From the NCBI RefSeq assembly GCF_001571045.1, contig NZ_BCSV01000003.1, positions 1 through 64,000 of the forward strand: DNA of 64,000 bases, given 5' to 3'. Position numbers and translations under genes: made by a program. Positions 8,712-18,359 of the stretch are shown piece after piece (positions within the stretch are counted from its first letter, which is position 1; each line of letters opens with the position of its first letter). Origin of the DNA: Curtobacterium ammoniigenes NBRC 101786 (lineage in GTDB: Bacteria > Actinomycetota > Actinomycetes > Actinomycetales > Microbacteriaceae). The notes under the pieces are model-generated. The model was not told the DNA's origin, did not search any database, and was given only the letters and a program-made list of their open reading frames with translations.

Positions 8712-9236
8712 GTGACCCACCCCGTTGACGTGCTCTGGACCGGAGCCAGCGAGCCCGCCTATGCGCATCCGGGGGATGCCGGCGCCGACCTGGTGTCGAC
8801 GGAAGCGTTTGAGCTGGCACCGGGCGAGCGACGGCTCGTAGGGACCGGACTCCGCATCGCGTTGCCCGAGGGGTTCGCGGCGTTCGTCGTGCCACGGAGC
8901 GGCCTTGCGGCAAAGCACGGCATCACCATCGTCAACGCACCGGGCACCGTGGACGCTGGCTACCGCGGTGAGATCAAAGTCGCCCTACTCAACACGGACC
9001 GAACCGAGCCGTACGCCGTTTCAGCGGGCGATCGCATCGCGCAGCTGATCGTCATGCCAGTGCCGGTCGTGCGGTTCGTGCAGGTGGACGCGCTTCCCGA
9101 GAGCGTTCGCGGCATCGGGGGGTTTGGCTCGTCGGGATACCGCACCGAGCACGTGGTGCCGGCGTCCGGATCGGCGGAGTCGATCTCGGTGCCGGGTTCT
9201 CATGCTGCCGAATCTGAGGAAGGAACACAGCGCTGA
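8712..9236 (+). CDS. dut: Deoxyuridine 5'-triphosphate nucleotidohydrolase (dUTPase)
   Basis: Hydrolyses dUTP to dUMP and pyrophosphate, keeping uracil out of DNA and feeding thymidylate synthesis. All five motifs of the trimeric dUTPases are present in order: GDAGADL, PRSGLAAKHG, GTVDAGYRGEIKV (catalytic Asp), GDRIAQLIV and the P-loop-like RGIGGFGSSG. The protein has 174 residues, with about 25 residues after motif V that are not part of the usual fold. The GTG at 8712 is the only start that agrees with the family N-terminus. Its stop overlaps the start of the next gene (TGATG), indicating translational coupling. Confidence 0.95.
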   Translation: MTHPVDVLWTGASEPAYAHPGDAGADLVSTEAFELAPGERRLVGTGLRIALPEGFAAFVVPRSGLAAKHGITIVNAPGTVDAGYRGEIKVALLNTDRTEPYAVSAGDRIAQLIVMPVPVVRFVQVDALPESVRGIGGFGSSGYRTEHVVPASGSAESISVPGSHAAESEEGTQR

Positions 9237-9958
9237 TGTTCGGACGACGCAAGCGCGGTGCAGACGCGCCCGACCAGAGCGAGACCACGAATGAGATCGA
9301 GGCGGTCGAACCGGCGCCGGAGATCGATCTCGCGCTCGAGGCCGATCAGGAGCTCGTCGAAGAGATCGATCGTGTCTCGACGGCGAAGTCGGCGCCGGAC
9401 GATCGCGCCGATCGTGGTCCACTCGACGAGACCGAAGCATCCGCCGCGCGTCCGTATGTCGATCTCGGTGGCGTGAAGATCCTCCCGCGCGAGGGGCTTC
9501 ATCTCCGCCTCGAGGTCGAGGAAGGCTCGCAGCGTGTTGTCGCCGTCGGCCTGGACTTCGAGGGGTCGACCCTGCAGGTCCAACCGTTCGCCGCGCCGCG
9601 CTCGACCGGCCTCTGGCACGAGATCCGCGAGCAGATCGCCGAGCAGATCCGTATGCAGGGAGGCGCGGTTTCCGATGTCGACGGCCCGCTCGGTCCGGAA
9701 TTGCGTGCCCGCGTGCCCGTCATCGGGGAAGACGGAATCACGAACGAAACCCGGGCTGCGCGCTTCATCGGCGTCGATGGTCCGCGATGGTTCCTGCGGG
9801 GCGTGATCGCGGGCCCGGCTGCCGATGACCCGGAGCAGGCGGGTGCGATCGAGGAGCTGTTCCGGTCAGTGGTGGTGGCTCGTGGAACGGCGCCGATGCC
9901 ACCGCGTGACCTCATCCCGCTGCACATGCCGCCGACGGCGCCGACGACCGCCATCTGA
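9236..9958 (+). CDS. DUF3710 family protein
   Basis: A 240-residue protein of the actinobacterial DUF3710 family. The first about 75 residues are basic and then strongly acidic and look disordered. Residues 75-240 form the conserved domain, including LWHEIREQIAEQI and RFIGVDGPRWFLRG. There is no signal peptide or membrane segment. Function unknown. It overlaps dut by one base and is followed 11 bases later by the DUF3159 gene, so the three probably form one transcript. Confidence 0.85.
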   Translation: MFGRRKRGADAPDQSETTNEIEAVEPAPEIDLALEADQELVEEIDRVSTAKSAPDDRADRGPLDETEASAARPYVDLGGVKILPREGLHLRLEVEEGSQRVVAVGLDFEGSTLQVQPFAAPRSTGLWHEIREQIAEQIRMQGGAVSDVDGPLGPELRARVPVIGEDGITNETRAARFIGVDGPRWFLRGVIAGPAADDPEQAGAIEELFRSVVVARGTAPMPPRDLIPLHMPPTAPTTAI

Positions 9959-9969
9959 CGGATGCATCG

Positions 9970-10755
9970 ATGAGACCAGCCCCCGACCCGGACTTCGACG
10001 AGACCTCGACCGCCGAGACGAAGGCCATCCCTGAATTGCCGTCCACATCGGCGCAGTCTGGGCCGGCGCGCGGCGTCGATCAATTCCGGGCCGCTGCGCT
10101 GCGCTCCGGAATCGCCCAGGTCGCACCGGGCGAGCGTCCGTCCGGCTCCGCGCTCATGTCGGCGCTCGGCGGCGTGCGCGGCCTCGTCGAGTCGATCCTG
10201 CCGGGGTTCGGATTCCTGGTGGTGTTCACGGTCACTCGTGCGCTGGTGCCGAGCGTGCTCGCGCCGGTGGTCCTCGCGGTGATCTTCGTCGTTGTCCGGA
10301 TCATTCAGCGACAATCGCCCACGTCGGGGATCGCGGGGCTCGTCGGAGTCGCGCTCTCCGCGGGCCTCGCACTGATCACGGGGAAGCCGGAGTCGAACTT
10401 TCTCCCAGGCATCGTGGTGAACGCCGTGTGCCTGGCGGTGCTCCTTGTCTCCGTCGCTGTTCGTCGGCCCCTCATCGACGTCATCGTGGGTCTCATCAGA
10501 GCCGCGATCGCGCAGGAGACCGGCGGAGCCTCCACACCGTCGGGTTCAGCGTCAGTTCGCCAGGCTCCGCTCGTCGCGACCTGGCTGTGGGTCGGACTCT
10601 TCGCGGTCCGGCTCGCAATCGAGGTGCCGCTCTACGTGAGCGCGCAGGTCGAGACGCTCGCCGCGATCAAACTCATCACCGGCGTGCCCCTCTACGCAGG
10701 AGTGCTCTGGGTGACTTGGCTGCTCTGCCGCAGTGCTGTTCGCCCGTCGCGCTGA
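9970..10755 (+). CDS. DUF3159 family integral membrane protein
   Basis: A 261-residue membrane protein. About 60 polar residues at the N-terminus are followed by five or six hydrophobic segments between residues 70 and 255, matching the DUF3159 family found with dut and DUF3710 in actinobacteria. No transport or catalytic motif is evident. It is the third gene of the dut operon. I infer only that the conserved neighbourhood points to a housekeeping role. Confidence 0.82.
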   Translation: MRPAPDPDFDETSTAETKAIPELPSTSAQSGPARGVDQFRAAALRSGIAQVAPGERPSGSALMSALGGVRGLVESILPGFGFLVVFTVTRALVPSVLAPVVLAVIFVVVRIIQRQSPTSGIAGLVGVALSAGLALITGKPESNFLPGIVVNAVCLAVLLVSVAVRRPLIDVIVGLIRAAIAQETGGASTPSGSASVRQAPLVATWLWVGLFAVRLAIEVPLYVSAQVETLAAIKLITGVPLYAGVLWVTWLLCRSAVRPSR

Positions 10756-10820
10756 CGCCCGCCAAAGCTGCACCACGACACACGCGCGCTGCCGCCCTGG
10801 GTCTGAGCACGTGTAGCATC

Positions 10821-10838
10821 TATCTTGACATCAAGATA
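10821..10838. promoter_or_regulatory. Perfect palindromic operator upstream of acnA
   Basis: TATCTTGACATCAAGATA is an 8+2+8 perfect inverted repeat, AT-rich in a GC-rich background, 161 bases before the acnA start. It includes a TTGACA element at 10825-10830. The symmetry is typical of a dimeric repressor such as a MarR-family protein. In Streptomyces the MarR protein TamR regulates aconitase; I recall a similar site but could not check it. Confidence 0.65.
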
Positions 10839-10999
10839 ATTTGCGCGGCAGCAGTGCATCGCGGGAATTAGGCTGGCGGTGCTGGCAGGGTGGCCACAAC
10901 GGCCGCTCGACGGGCAGCGCGATGCGCCCGACCGCCAGGGTCAGGCACGGACGAAACGACGATGAGCAGCGCTGACGCTGCATGCAGGAGGAGGCCGCG

Positions 11000-13819
11000 G
11001 TGAACAAGCCGAACCCGGACAGCTTTGGCTCGAAGGACACGCTCTCAGTCGGGGGTGCCGACTATGCGATCCATCGCATCGGTGCCGTCCCCGGCGCTGA
11101 GAAGCTTCCGTACAGCCTGAAGGTGCTGCTGGAGAATCTGCTGCGGACGGAAGACGGCGCGAACGTCACGGAGGCGCAGATCCGTGCGCTCGGCTCGTGG
11201 CAGCCTGAGGCCGAGCCCGACACCGAGATCCAGTTCACGCCCGCCCGCGTCGTGATGCAGGACTTCACCGGTGTGCCGTGCATCGTCGACCTCGCCACCA
11301 TGCGAGAGGCGATGGCCGACCTCGGGGGCGACCCGACGAAGATCAATCCGCTCTCGCCTGCTGAGCTCGTGATCGACCATTCCGTCATCGCCGACCTGTT
11401 CGGGCGCGAGGATGCGCTTCGCATCAACACGGACATCGAGTACGAGCGCAACGGCGAGCGCTACCAGTTCCTGCGGTGGGGCCAGACGGCGTTCGAAGAC
11501 TTCAAGGTGGTGCCCCCGGGTACCGGGATCGTGCACCAGGTCAACATCGAGTACCTGGCTCGCGTGGTCTACACGCGTGACGTCGACGGTGAGCGGTTCG
11601 CCTACCCGGACACGCTCGTCGGAACCGACTCGCACACCACGATGGTGAACGGGCTGGGGGTGCTCGGATGGGGTGTCGGCGGTATCGAGGCCGAGGCTGC
11701 GATGCTCGGCCAGCCGGTCTCCATGCTGATTCCGAAGGTCGTCGGTTTCAAGCTCTCCGGATCGATCCCGGCCGGCGTCACGGCGACGGATGTCGTGCTC
11801 ACCATCACGCAGATGCTGCGCAAGCACGGCGTTGTCGGCAAGTTCGTCGAGTTCTACGGCGAGGGTGTGGCGGAGGTTCCCCTCGCCAACCGCGCGACGA
11901 TCGGCAACATGAGCCCCGAGTTCGGCTCGACGGCGGCAATCTTCCCGATCGACGATGTGACGCTGGACTACCTGCGGTTCACCGGACGTGAGGCATCCCA
12001 GGTCGAGCTCGTGGAGGCGTACGCCAAGGCGCAGGGCCTGTGGCACGACCCGAGCGCGAACCCGAACTACTCGGAGTACCTCGAACTGGATCTGTCGACG
12101 GTCGTTCCGTCGATCTCCGGGCCGAAGCGCCCGCAGGACCGGATCGAGCTCACCCACGCGAAGAACCAGTTCGAAGCCGACCTGGCGAACTACGCGAAGC
12201 CGGGCCCGCACACAGACGTCGACGAGGCGGTCGAGGACACCTTCCCGGCGTCCGACCCGATCGCGGTCGGTTCCACCAACGGCGCTCCGCATCAGGAACG
12301 CGAGTTCGTGGCGAGCGCACCCGCGAAGCTCTCGCAGCCCACGAAGGTCGCGATGGACGGCGCCGACCCGTTCACGATCGACCATGGCGCCGTTGCGATC
12401 GCAGCGATCACCTCCTGCACGAACACGTCGAACCCGTCGGTGATGATGGCGGCCGGCATCCTCGCTCGGAACGCTGCCCAGAAGGGTCTCAAGGCCAAGC
12501 CGTGGGTCAAGACCACGCTTGCTCCGGGCTCGAAGGTCGTGACCGACTACTACGAGAAGGCCGGTCTGACGAAGTACCTGGAGGACCTCGGGTTCTACAC
12601 GGTCGGCTATGGCTGCACCACCTGCATCGGCAACTCGGGGCCGCTCCCGGACGAGATCTCCAAGGCGGTACAGGACAACGACCTGGCGGTCACCGCGGTC
12701 CTGTCCGGGAACCGGAACTTCGAGGGGCGCATCAACCCCGACGTCAAGATGAACTACCTCGCGAGCCCCCCGCTCGTCATCGCGTATGCGCTGGCCGGAT
12801 CGATGCACTTCGACTTCGACACGGACGCCCTCGGCACCGACACCGACGGCAATGCGGTGTTCCTCAAGGACATCTGGCCCGACGCGGATGAGGTCCAGAA
12901 GGTGATCGATTCCTCGATCGAGACCGAGATGTTCACGCACGAGTACGCATCCGTCTTCGCGGGTGACGAGCGCTGGCAGAACCTGCCCACGCCGACCGGC
13001 GACACGTTCGAATGGAACGCAGAGTCCACCTACGTGCGGAAGCCGCCGTACTTCGAGGGCATGGCGATCGAACCGGACGCCGTGTCCGACATCGCGGGTG
13101 CACGCGTCCTCGCCAAGCTCGGCGACTCGGTGACGACGGATCACATCTCGCCGGCCGGATCGATCAAAGCGGACAGCCCCGCCGGCTACTACCTCGCCGA
13201 GCACGGCGTGGACCGGAAGGACTTCAACTCCTACGGCTCCCGCCGCGGCAACCACGAGGTCATGATCCGTGGGACGTTCGCGAACATCCGGCTGAAGAAC
13301 CTGCTCCTCGATGGCGTTGAAGGCGGCTACACCCGCGACTTCACGACCGGCGGCGGCGACGAGTCGTTCATCTACGACGCGTCGATGCACTACCAGGAGC
13401 AGGGCATTCCCCTCGTCATCTTCGGCGGCAAGGAATACGGGTCCGGCTCGTCACGCGACTGGGCGGCGAAGGGGACGAGCCTCCTCGGCGTGAAGGCGGT
13501 CATCGCGGAGAGCTTCGAGCGCATCCACCGGTCGAACCTCATCGGCATGGGTGTCGTGCCGCTGCAGTTCCCGGCAGGAGAATCCGCAGATTCGCTCGGG
13601 CTCGACGGCACCGAACGGGTGTCGATCAGCGGCCTCACCGCGCTGAACGAGGGCGCGACCCCGAAGACCGTGCACGTCGTCGCCGAACCGACCGAACACT
13701 CGGCCGAGGGCAAGCAGCCGATCGAATTCGACGCGGTCGTTCGGATCGACACCCCCGGTGAAGCCGACTACTACCGCAACGGCGGAATCCTGCAGTACGT
13801 GCTCCGATCGCTCGTCTGA
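11000..13819 (+). CDS. acnA: Aconitate hydratase A
   Basis: Interconverts citrate and isocitrate in the TCA cycle through a [4Fe-4S] cluster. The 939-residue monomer shows the cluster cysteines Cys473, Cys539 and Cys542 ([17 protein letters not shown]), the substrate-binding GTDSHTT motif, and the swivelling C-terminal domain with [12 protein letters not shown]. The GTG at 11000 is the likely start because AGGAGGAGG (10986-10994) sits five bases before it; the ATG at 10982 lies before that site. An extra segment near 390-440 contains [13 protein letters not shown], a motif common in unrelated short bacterial proteins. It is monocistronic, with an operator-like palindrome upstream and a hairpin downstream. 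Confidence 0.95.
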   Translation: MNKPNPDSFGSKDTLSVGGADYAIHRIGAVPGAEKLPYSLKVLLENLLRTEDGANVTEAQIRALGSWQPEAEPDTEIQFTPARVVMQDFTGVPCIVDLATMREAMADLGGDPTKINPLSPAELVIDHSVIADLFGREDALRINTDIEYERNGERYQFLRWGQTAFEDFKVVPPGTGIVHQVNIEYLARVVYTRDVDGERFAYPDTLVGTDSHTTMVNGLGVLGWGVGGIEAEAAMLGQPVSMLIPKVVGFKLSGSIPAGVTATDVVLTITQMLRKHGVVGKFVEFYGEGVAEVPLANRATIGNMSPEFGSTAAIFPIDDVTLDYLRFTGREASQVELVEAYAKAQGLWHDPSANPNYSEYLELDLSTVVPSISGPKRPQDRIELTHAKNQFEADLANYAKPGPHTDVDEAVEDTFPASDPIAVGSTNGAPHQEREFVASAPAKLSQPTKVAMDGADPFTIDHGAVAIAAITSCTNTSNPSVMMAAGILARNAAQKGLKAKPWVKTTLAPGSKVVTDYYEKAGLTKYLEDLGFYTVGYGCTTCIGNSGPLPDEISKAVQDNDLAVTAVLSGNRNFEGRINPDVKMNYLASPPLVIAYALAGSMHFDFDTDALGTDTDGNAVFLKDIWPDADEVQKVIDSSIETEMFTHEYASVFAGDERWQNLPTPTGDTFEWNAESTYVRKPPYFEGMAIEPDAVSDIAGARVLAKLGDSVTTDHISPAGSIKADSPAGYYLAEHGVDRKDFNSYGSRRGNHEVMIRGTFANIRLKNLLLDGVEGGYTRDFTTGGGDESFIYDASMHYQEQGIPLVIFGGKEYGSGSSRDWAAKGTSLLGVKAVIAESFERIHRSNLIGMGVVPLQFPAGESADSLGLDGTERVSISGLTALNEGATPKTVHVVAEPTEHSAEGKQPIEFDAVVRIDTPGEADYYRNGGILQYVLRSLV

Positions 13820-13857
13820 TCAGCGGATCGCACTCGGTCCCACTGCGTTCCGGATCC

Positions 13858-13891
13858 AGGAGGCGCGGCGTCAGCGTACGTCGCGCCTCCT
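13858..13891 (+). terminator. acnA terminator
   Basis: A 13-base stem with one G-T wobble (AGGAGGCGCGGCG at 13858-13870, partner 13879-13891) and an 8-base loop, 39 bases after the acnA stop. Confidence 0.65.
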
Positions 13892-13975
13892 GTCCGTCGT
13901 GGTGGCGCCGAATTCGGGCCTCGACGTACCCCTCCACCCGCGCGCTGCCTCCGAACTCCAGTCGGAACCGACGCA

Positions 13976-13981
13976 TACACT
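13976..13981 (+). promoter_or_regulatory. Possible dxs -10 element
   Basis: TACACT lies 28 bases before the dxs start and after the acnA terminator. No clear -35 accompanies it, so this is tentative. Confidence 0.35.
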
Positions 13982-14009
13982 GAACCTTCGCGAGTCGAAA
14001 GGAGTGCCC

Positions 14010-15995
14010 GTGAGCCTGCTCGCCAGCGTTCGATCGCCGGAGGATCTGAAACGCCTCTCGGACTCGCAGATGGATCAGCTTGCTGCTGAGATTCGTCGGT
14101 TCCTGGTGTCGGAAGTCGCGAAGACCGGGGGCCACCTCGGCCCGAATCTCGGCGTTGTCGAACTCACCCTTGCGATGCACCGAGTCTTCGATTCGCCGAA
14201 CGATCCGTTCATCTTCGACACGGGCCATCAGTCGTACGTCCACAAGCTCGTCACCGGTCGCCAGGACTTCAGTGCCCTGCGAACCCGCGGTGGCATCGCC
14301 GGGTACCCGCAGCGCTCCGAGTCGAAGCACGACATCGTCGAGTCCTCGCATGCGTCGTCGTCGCTGTCGTGGGCAGACGGGATCTCGCGCGCGTTTCACG
14401 CGACGGGGCAGTCGGACCGGACCGTGGTCGCGGTCGTCGGGGACGGTGCGCTCACCGGTGGCATGACGTGGGAGGCGCTCAACAACATCTCGGACGGCAA
14501 CGACCGTCGGCTCGTCATCATCGTCAACGACAACGGGCGGTCGTATGCCCCGACGATTGGCGGGATGGCCCGGTTCCTCAACTCGGTGCGCACGCGGCGC
14601 GAATACCGGGAGCTCTACGAGAAGACCCGCGACTTCGCCGATCACTTCGGAGCGCCGGGCCGGGCCGTCTATCGCGGCATGCGCGGTGGGCTGCATGGGT
14701 TCCTGAGCCGGTTCGCGAACAACGAGGCGCTGTATTCGAACCTCGACATCAAGTACATCGGCCCGGTGGACGGGCACGACGAGCGCGCAATGGAGGCTGC
14801 GCTCCGGCAGGCGCGCGACTACGGCGCTCCGGTGATCGTGCACGCCATCACGGAGAAGGGCCACGGTTTCGAGCCCGCGCTCCGAGACACCGCCGACCAG
14901 TTCCACGCGGTCGGCCACATCGACCCGGAGACGGGCGAGTCGTTGGAAGCCTCGAACGCTGCGACGTGGACCGATGTCTTCGCCGAGGCGCTCGCGCAGG
15001 CTGGCGACCGCGACCCCCGGATCGTGGCGATCACTGCGGCGATGCTCCGGCCGACCGGTCTTCATCGGTTCCAGGATCGCCACCCCGACCGCGTCTACGA
15101 CGTCGGCATCGCCGAGCAGCACGCCGTAACCACTGCGGCCGGCCTTGCCTATGGCGGCATGCACCCCGTCGTCGCGCTGTACGCAACGTTCATCAACCGC
15201 GCCTTTGACCAGGTCCTGATGGATGTGGCGCTGCATAAGGCGGGCGTGACGTTCGTGCTCGATCGGGCCGGGATCACCGGTCCCGACGGCCCGAGTCATC
15301 ACGGGATGTGGGATCTGGCGATCCTCCAGGTCGTGCCGGGGATCCGAATCGCAGCGCCGCGCGACGCGACGACGTTGCGCGAGGAGTTCGCTGAAGCGCT
15401 CGCGGTTACCGATGCCCCGACCGTCGTCCGCTATCCAAAGGGCGCCGTCGGTCCGGACATCCCGGCCGTACGGCGACTCGAGGACGGGGTCGAGATCCTG
15501 CACGAGCCCTCCGGTGCCCGATCAGGCGGCTCCGCAGCGTCGGAGGAGACTCCTGATGATCTCGCTCCTGACGTCCTGATCGTCGCTGTCGGCCCAATGA
15601 CGACGATCGCGTTGGAAGCAGCCGGGCTCCTGGAGGCGCAGGGCATCGGCGTGACCGTCGCCGACCCGCGATGGGTCGTTCCCGTGCCGACCTCCTTGAC
15701 CGAGCTCGCCCGCGAGCACCGTCTCGTGATCACGATCGAGGACGGCGTCCGTGTCGGCGGGATCGGCACGCGCCTGCGGCAAGACCTCCGTGCGGCCGGC
15801 GTTGACACCGGCGTGAACGAGCTCGGCCTGCCGGACGCGTTCATCGACCATGCCTCGCGGAGTCAGATCCTCGATCAGGTCGGACTCTCCGCGCAGGCGA
15901 TCGCGCGCGACGTCATCGACCAGGTCGTGGGCACGAAGCTGCCACAGGCGAAACCCGCGTCGACGCGCGAGCGACCGGCCTCGGCCCGAGCCTGA
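14010..15995 (+). CDS. dxs: 1-deoxy-D-xylulose-5-phosphate synthase
   Basis: Condenses pyruvate and glyceraldehyde 3-phosphate using thiamine diphosphate, the first step of the MEP isoprenoid pathway. The 661-residue protein has GGHLGPNLGVVELT, FDTGHQSYVHK, the thiamine-binding GDGALTGGMTWEALNN motif, the catalytic Glu in YDVGIAEQHAVT, and the pyrimidine-domain sequence DRAGITGPDGPSHHG. GTG at 14010 follows AAAGGAG (13998-14004). The last about 25 residues are a low-complexity tail. It stands alone between acnA and the convergent fatty-acid operon, an order seen in other actinobacteria. Confidence 0.95.
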   Translation: MSLLASVRSPEDLKRLSDSQMDQLAAEIRRFLVSEVAKTGGHLGPNLGVVELTLAMHRVFDSPNDPFIFDTGHQSYVHKLVTGRQDFSALRTRGGIAGYPQRSESKHDIVESSHASSSLSWADGISRAFHATGQSDRTVVAVVGDGALTGGMTWEALNNISDGNDRRLVIIVNDNGRSYAPTIGGMARFLNSVRTRREYRELYEKTRDFADHFGAPGRAVYRGMRGGLHGFLSRFANNEALYSNLDIKYIGPVDGHDERAMEAALRQARDYGAPVIVHAITEKGHGFEPALRDTADQFHAVGHIDPETGESLEASNAATWTDVFAEALAQAGDRDPRIVAITAAMLRPTGLHRFQDRHPDRVYDVGIAEQHAVTTAAGLAYGGMHPVVALYATFINRAFDQVLMDVALHKAGVTFVLDRAGITGPDGPSHHGMWDLAILQVVPGIRIAAPRDATTLREEFAEALAVTDAPTVVRYPKGAVGPDIPAVRRLEDGVEILHEPSGARSGGSAASEETPDDLAPDVLIVAVGPMTTIALEAAGLLEAQGIGVTVADPRWVVPVPTSLTELAREHRLVITIEDGVRVGGIGTRLRQDLRAAGVDTGVNELGLPDAFIDHASRSQILDQVGLSAQAIARDVIDQVVGTKLPQAKPASTRERPASARA

Positions 15996-16056
15996 CCGGC
16001 GGCGGGACGAGGGAGTGCCGCCTCCAAGCCTGACCGGCGGCAGGTCGAGGGAGTGC
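15991..16056. repeat. Two imperfect copies of a 28-bp unit at the end of dxs
   Basis: The words GCCTGACCGGCGGC, then ACGAGGGAGTG or TCGAGGGAGTG, occur at 15991-16018 and again from 16029, 38 bases apart. The first copy contains the dxs stop codon. Confidence 0.6.
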
Positions 16057-16110
16057 GCCTACCTCGGGCGCAGGCGTCGGAGTGCCGAGCCGAACCGCGG
16101 GAACAGCGTT

Positions 16111-16143
16111 GGGCGCTCGTCGGGCCCCCGGAGGCGAGCGCCC
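16111..16143. terminator. Terminator hairpin A between dxs and the fatty-acid operon
   Basis: A 9-bp stem GGGCGCTCG (16111-16119) pairs with 16135-16143 around a 15-base loop. It is the first copy of a duplicated unit between convergent genes. Confidence 0.6.
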
Positions 16144-16167
16144 GGCGCCCGAACCGCGGGAATAGGT

Positions 16168-16202
16168 TGGGCGCTCGTCCCGACCTGCGAGACGAGCGCC
16201 CA
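16168..16202. terminator. Terminator hairpin B between dxs and the fatty-acid operon
   Basis: A perfect 12-bp stem TGGGCGCTCGTC (16168-16179, partner 16191-16202) with an 11-base loop sits 11 bases beyond the stop codon of the minus-strand operon. It can act in both directions. Confidence 0.75.
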
Positions 16203-16212
16203 GCCTGCAGCC

Positions 16213-18357
16213 TTACCGGGAGGCTGGCCCCACGATCTTCGGGTCGTGGAACGTGCCGCCGAACACGCGCTCGGAGGCGCCGGTTCGGTCGAGGTAGGGG
16301 CTGATGCCCCCGGCCTGGAATGGGTACCCCGCGCCGAGGATCAGCCCAAGATCGATCTCCTCGACGTGTTCGACGACTCGGTCCTCGAGCATGCGGTGAA
16401 GTTCGTCGGCAAGCGCGTCCTCGAAACGCCGACGCATGGCGTCAGCATCCACCGGTCGCGCGTCCTTCTTCGCCGGTGCGACGAGCTTCACGGCTGCCGG
16501 GTCGTATCCCGTGACAGCGCCCTTCTTGTCGCGCTGCAGGATGTGCCCGAACTCGGCGAGCCGCGCGAGACCGGTGCCGGGATAGAACCGCTCCGGCCAC
16601 GCGGCGTGGTGCGAGTCGAGCACGTGCGCGCCGACCGGGAGGCCGACGAGTTCGAGCAGCTCGAACGGTGACATCGGCAGGCCGAGCGGGGCCGCGCCCT
16701 CGGCGACGGTCTCAAACGGCGTGCCCTGTTCCACGCCCTCCATCGCAATGCCGAGCACGCGTGCGAGCACGCGGTTCACGACGAACCCTGGCTGGTCGGC
16801 GGTCACGATCGCGGTCTTCTTCAGCTGCTTCGCGACCGCCAGCCCTGTCGCGATCGCCTCGTCGGACGATGCGGAGGCCCGAACGACCTCCACCAGAGGC
16901 ATGACCGCGACCGGGTTGAAGAAGTGGAACCCGATGAGACGCTCCGGGTTCGCGAGGACTGACGCCATCGCGTCGACGGAGAGCGAGGAGGTGTTCGTCG
17001 CGAGGATGGCGTCCGGTGCGATCACCCGCTCGATGTTGCGGAACACCACCTGTTTGACCGAGAGCTCCTCGAACACCGCCTCGATGACCCAGTCCGCGTC
17101 CGCGAAGGCGTCGTACGACACCGACCCGGACACGAGCGCGCGAATCCGGTTGGCGTCGTCGGGGGAGACCCGGCGCTTGGCGAGCAGGTCGTCGATCGAC
17201 TGATGAATGCGAGCGACCCCCGCGTCGACGCGGGCTTGGTCGATGTCGGTGATCACGACCGGCACGCCGAGGCGGCGTGCGAACAGCAGCGCGAACTGCG
17301 ATGCCATGAGCCCGGCGCCGAGCACCCCGACCTTCGTGATCGGTTTGGGCGCGGCCTCCGGCGCTCCCACCGGCTTGCGCGCCCGCTTCTGGACGAGGTC
17401 GAACGCGTACATCGACGCCGCGAACTGGTCTCCGGCGATCAGATCGGCGAGTGCGTCGTCCTCGTCCGCGAATCGCTCGTCGAGCGACCCGCTCTTCGCG
17501 GCAGCGACCAGGTCGAGCGCGCGGAACGGTGACTTCGAGACGGTACCGATCTTCGCCGCGACTTGGGACCGAGCCACTTTCACGACGGTGCCCCACGCGG
17601 CCTTCTGAAGGGCGCCAGGGGTGTGCGGCCGGTCGACCTTCTCCGCGCCGGTGACGACACGGTCGGCCCACTTGATCGCATCCGGCAGGAACATGACCGA
17701 GTCGATGAGTCTGTCACCGACGCCGAGCTCGACAGCTGCCGGACCGTCGAGGAGTCGGTTGTTCTTCAGTGGGTTCTCGATGATGACGCGGAGCGCGCGC
17801 TCGGGCCCGATCAGACGGGGGAGCAGCGTCGCGCCACCCCAGCCCGGCACGAGGCCGATGAACACCTCGGGCAGGCCGATGCCTTGCGCCGCCGACGAGA
17901 ACGCGCGGTAGGTGCAGTGCAGGGCGACCTCGAGGCCTCCTCCGAGCGCGATGCCGTTCACGAACGCGAACGACGGCACACCGAGATCACCGAGCTTCCG
18001 AAGCGTCGCGTGTCCGAGCTGCGCGAGCGCGAGCGCGGTCTCCCGGTCGGGGACAGTGCTCGCCTGGGACAGGTCGGCGCCTGCCGCGAGGCAGTACTCC
18101 TTGCCGGTGATCGCTGCGGCCTGCACGCGTCCTGCGGCGGCGTCGGCGCGGATCGCGTCGAGCGCTGCGGAGAGCTCCAGCAGGGTTCGCGGGCCGAGGG
18201 AGTTCGGCCGCTTGTAGTCCTTGCCGTTGTCGAGGGTGATGAGTGCGAGCGTCCCGCCGCTCGGCATCGGCACGTGCTTGACGTAGGAGTGGGTGACGAC
18301 TTCGTCCGCGCTCAGCGCCTCGAGCCGAGCCGATGCGTGCTGATCGATCGTGGTCAT
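16213..18357 (-). CDS. Fatty-acid oxidation multifunctional protein: enoyl-CoA hydratase/3-hydroxyacyl-CoA dehydrogenase (FadB/FadJ type)
   Basis: Carries out the middle two steps of beta-oxidation. The 714-residue protein begins with a crotonase domain (about 1-320) with the two catalytic Glu in ALGGGLEVAL and GLPEVFIGLVPGWGG. It continues with an NAD-binding Rossmann domain (KVGVLGAGLMAS, near 370) and a dehydrogenase domain holding the catalytic His in FHFFNPVAVMPLVE. ATG at 18357 is two bases after the thiolase stop, so thiolase and this protein are co-translated and probably form the usual trifunctional complex. It is the last gene of the DUF3000-rnd-thiolase-hydratase operon. Confidence 0.92.
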   Translation of the reverse strand: MTTIDQHASARLEALSADEVVTHSYVKHVPMPSGGTLALITLDNGKDYKRPNSLGPRTLLELSAALDAIRADAAAGRVQAAAITGKEYCLAAGADLSQASTVPDRETALALAQLGHATLRKLGDLGVPSFAFVNGIALGGGLEVALHCTYRAFSSAAQGIGLPEVFIGLVPGWGGATLLPRLIGPERALRVIIENPLKNNRLLDGPAAVELGVGDRLIDSVMFLPDAIKWADRVVTGAEKVDRPHTPGALQKAAWGTVVKVARSQVAAKIGTVSKSPFRALDLVAAAKSGSLDERFADEDDALADLIAGDQFAASMYAFDLVQKRARKPVGAPEAAPKPITKVGVLGAGLMASQFALLFARRLGVPVVITDIDQARVDAGVARIHQSIDDLLAKRRVSPDDANRIRALVSGSVSYDAFADADWVIEAVFEELSVKQVVFRNIERVIAPDAILATNTSSLSVDAMASVLANPERLIGFHFFNPVAVMPLVEVVRASASSDEAIATGLAVAKQLKKTAIVTADQPGFVVNRVLARVLGIAMEGVEQGTPFETVAEGAAPLGLPMSPFELLELVGLPVGAHVLDSHHAAWPERFYPGTGLARLAEFGHILQRDKKGAVTGYDPAAVKLVAPAKKDARPVDADAMRRRFEDALADELHRMLEDRVVEHVEEIDLGLILGAGYPFQAGGISPYLDRTGASERVFGGTFHDPKIVGPASR

Positions 18358-18359
18358 GC

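Noticed and set aside
11045-13390. Long antisense reading frame of 781 codons over acnA
   Set aside because: It is a GC-rich third-codon-position artefact opposite a highly conserved gene; the same applies to long antisense frames over parE, dxs and other genes.
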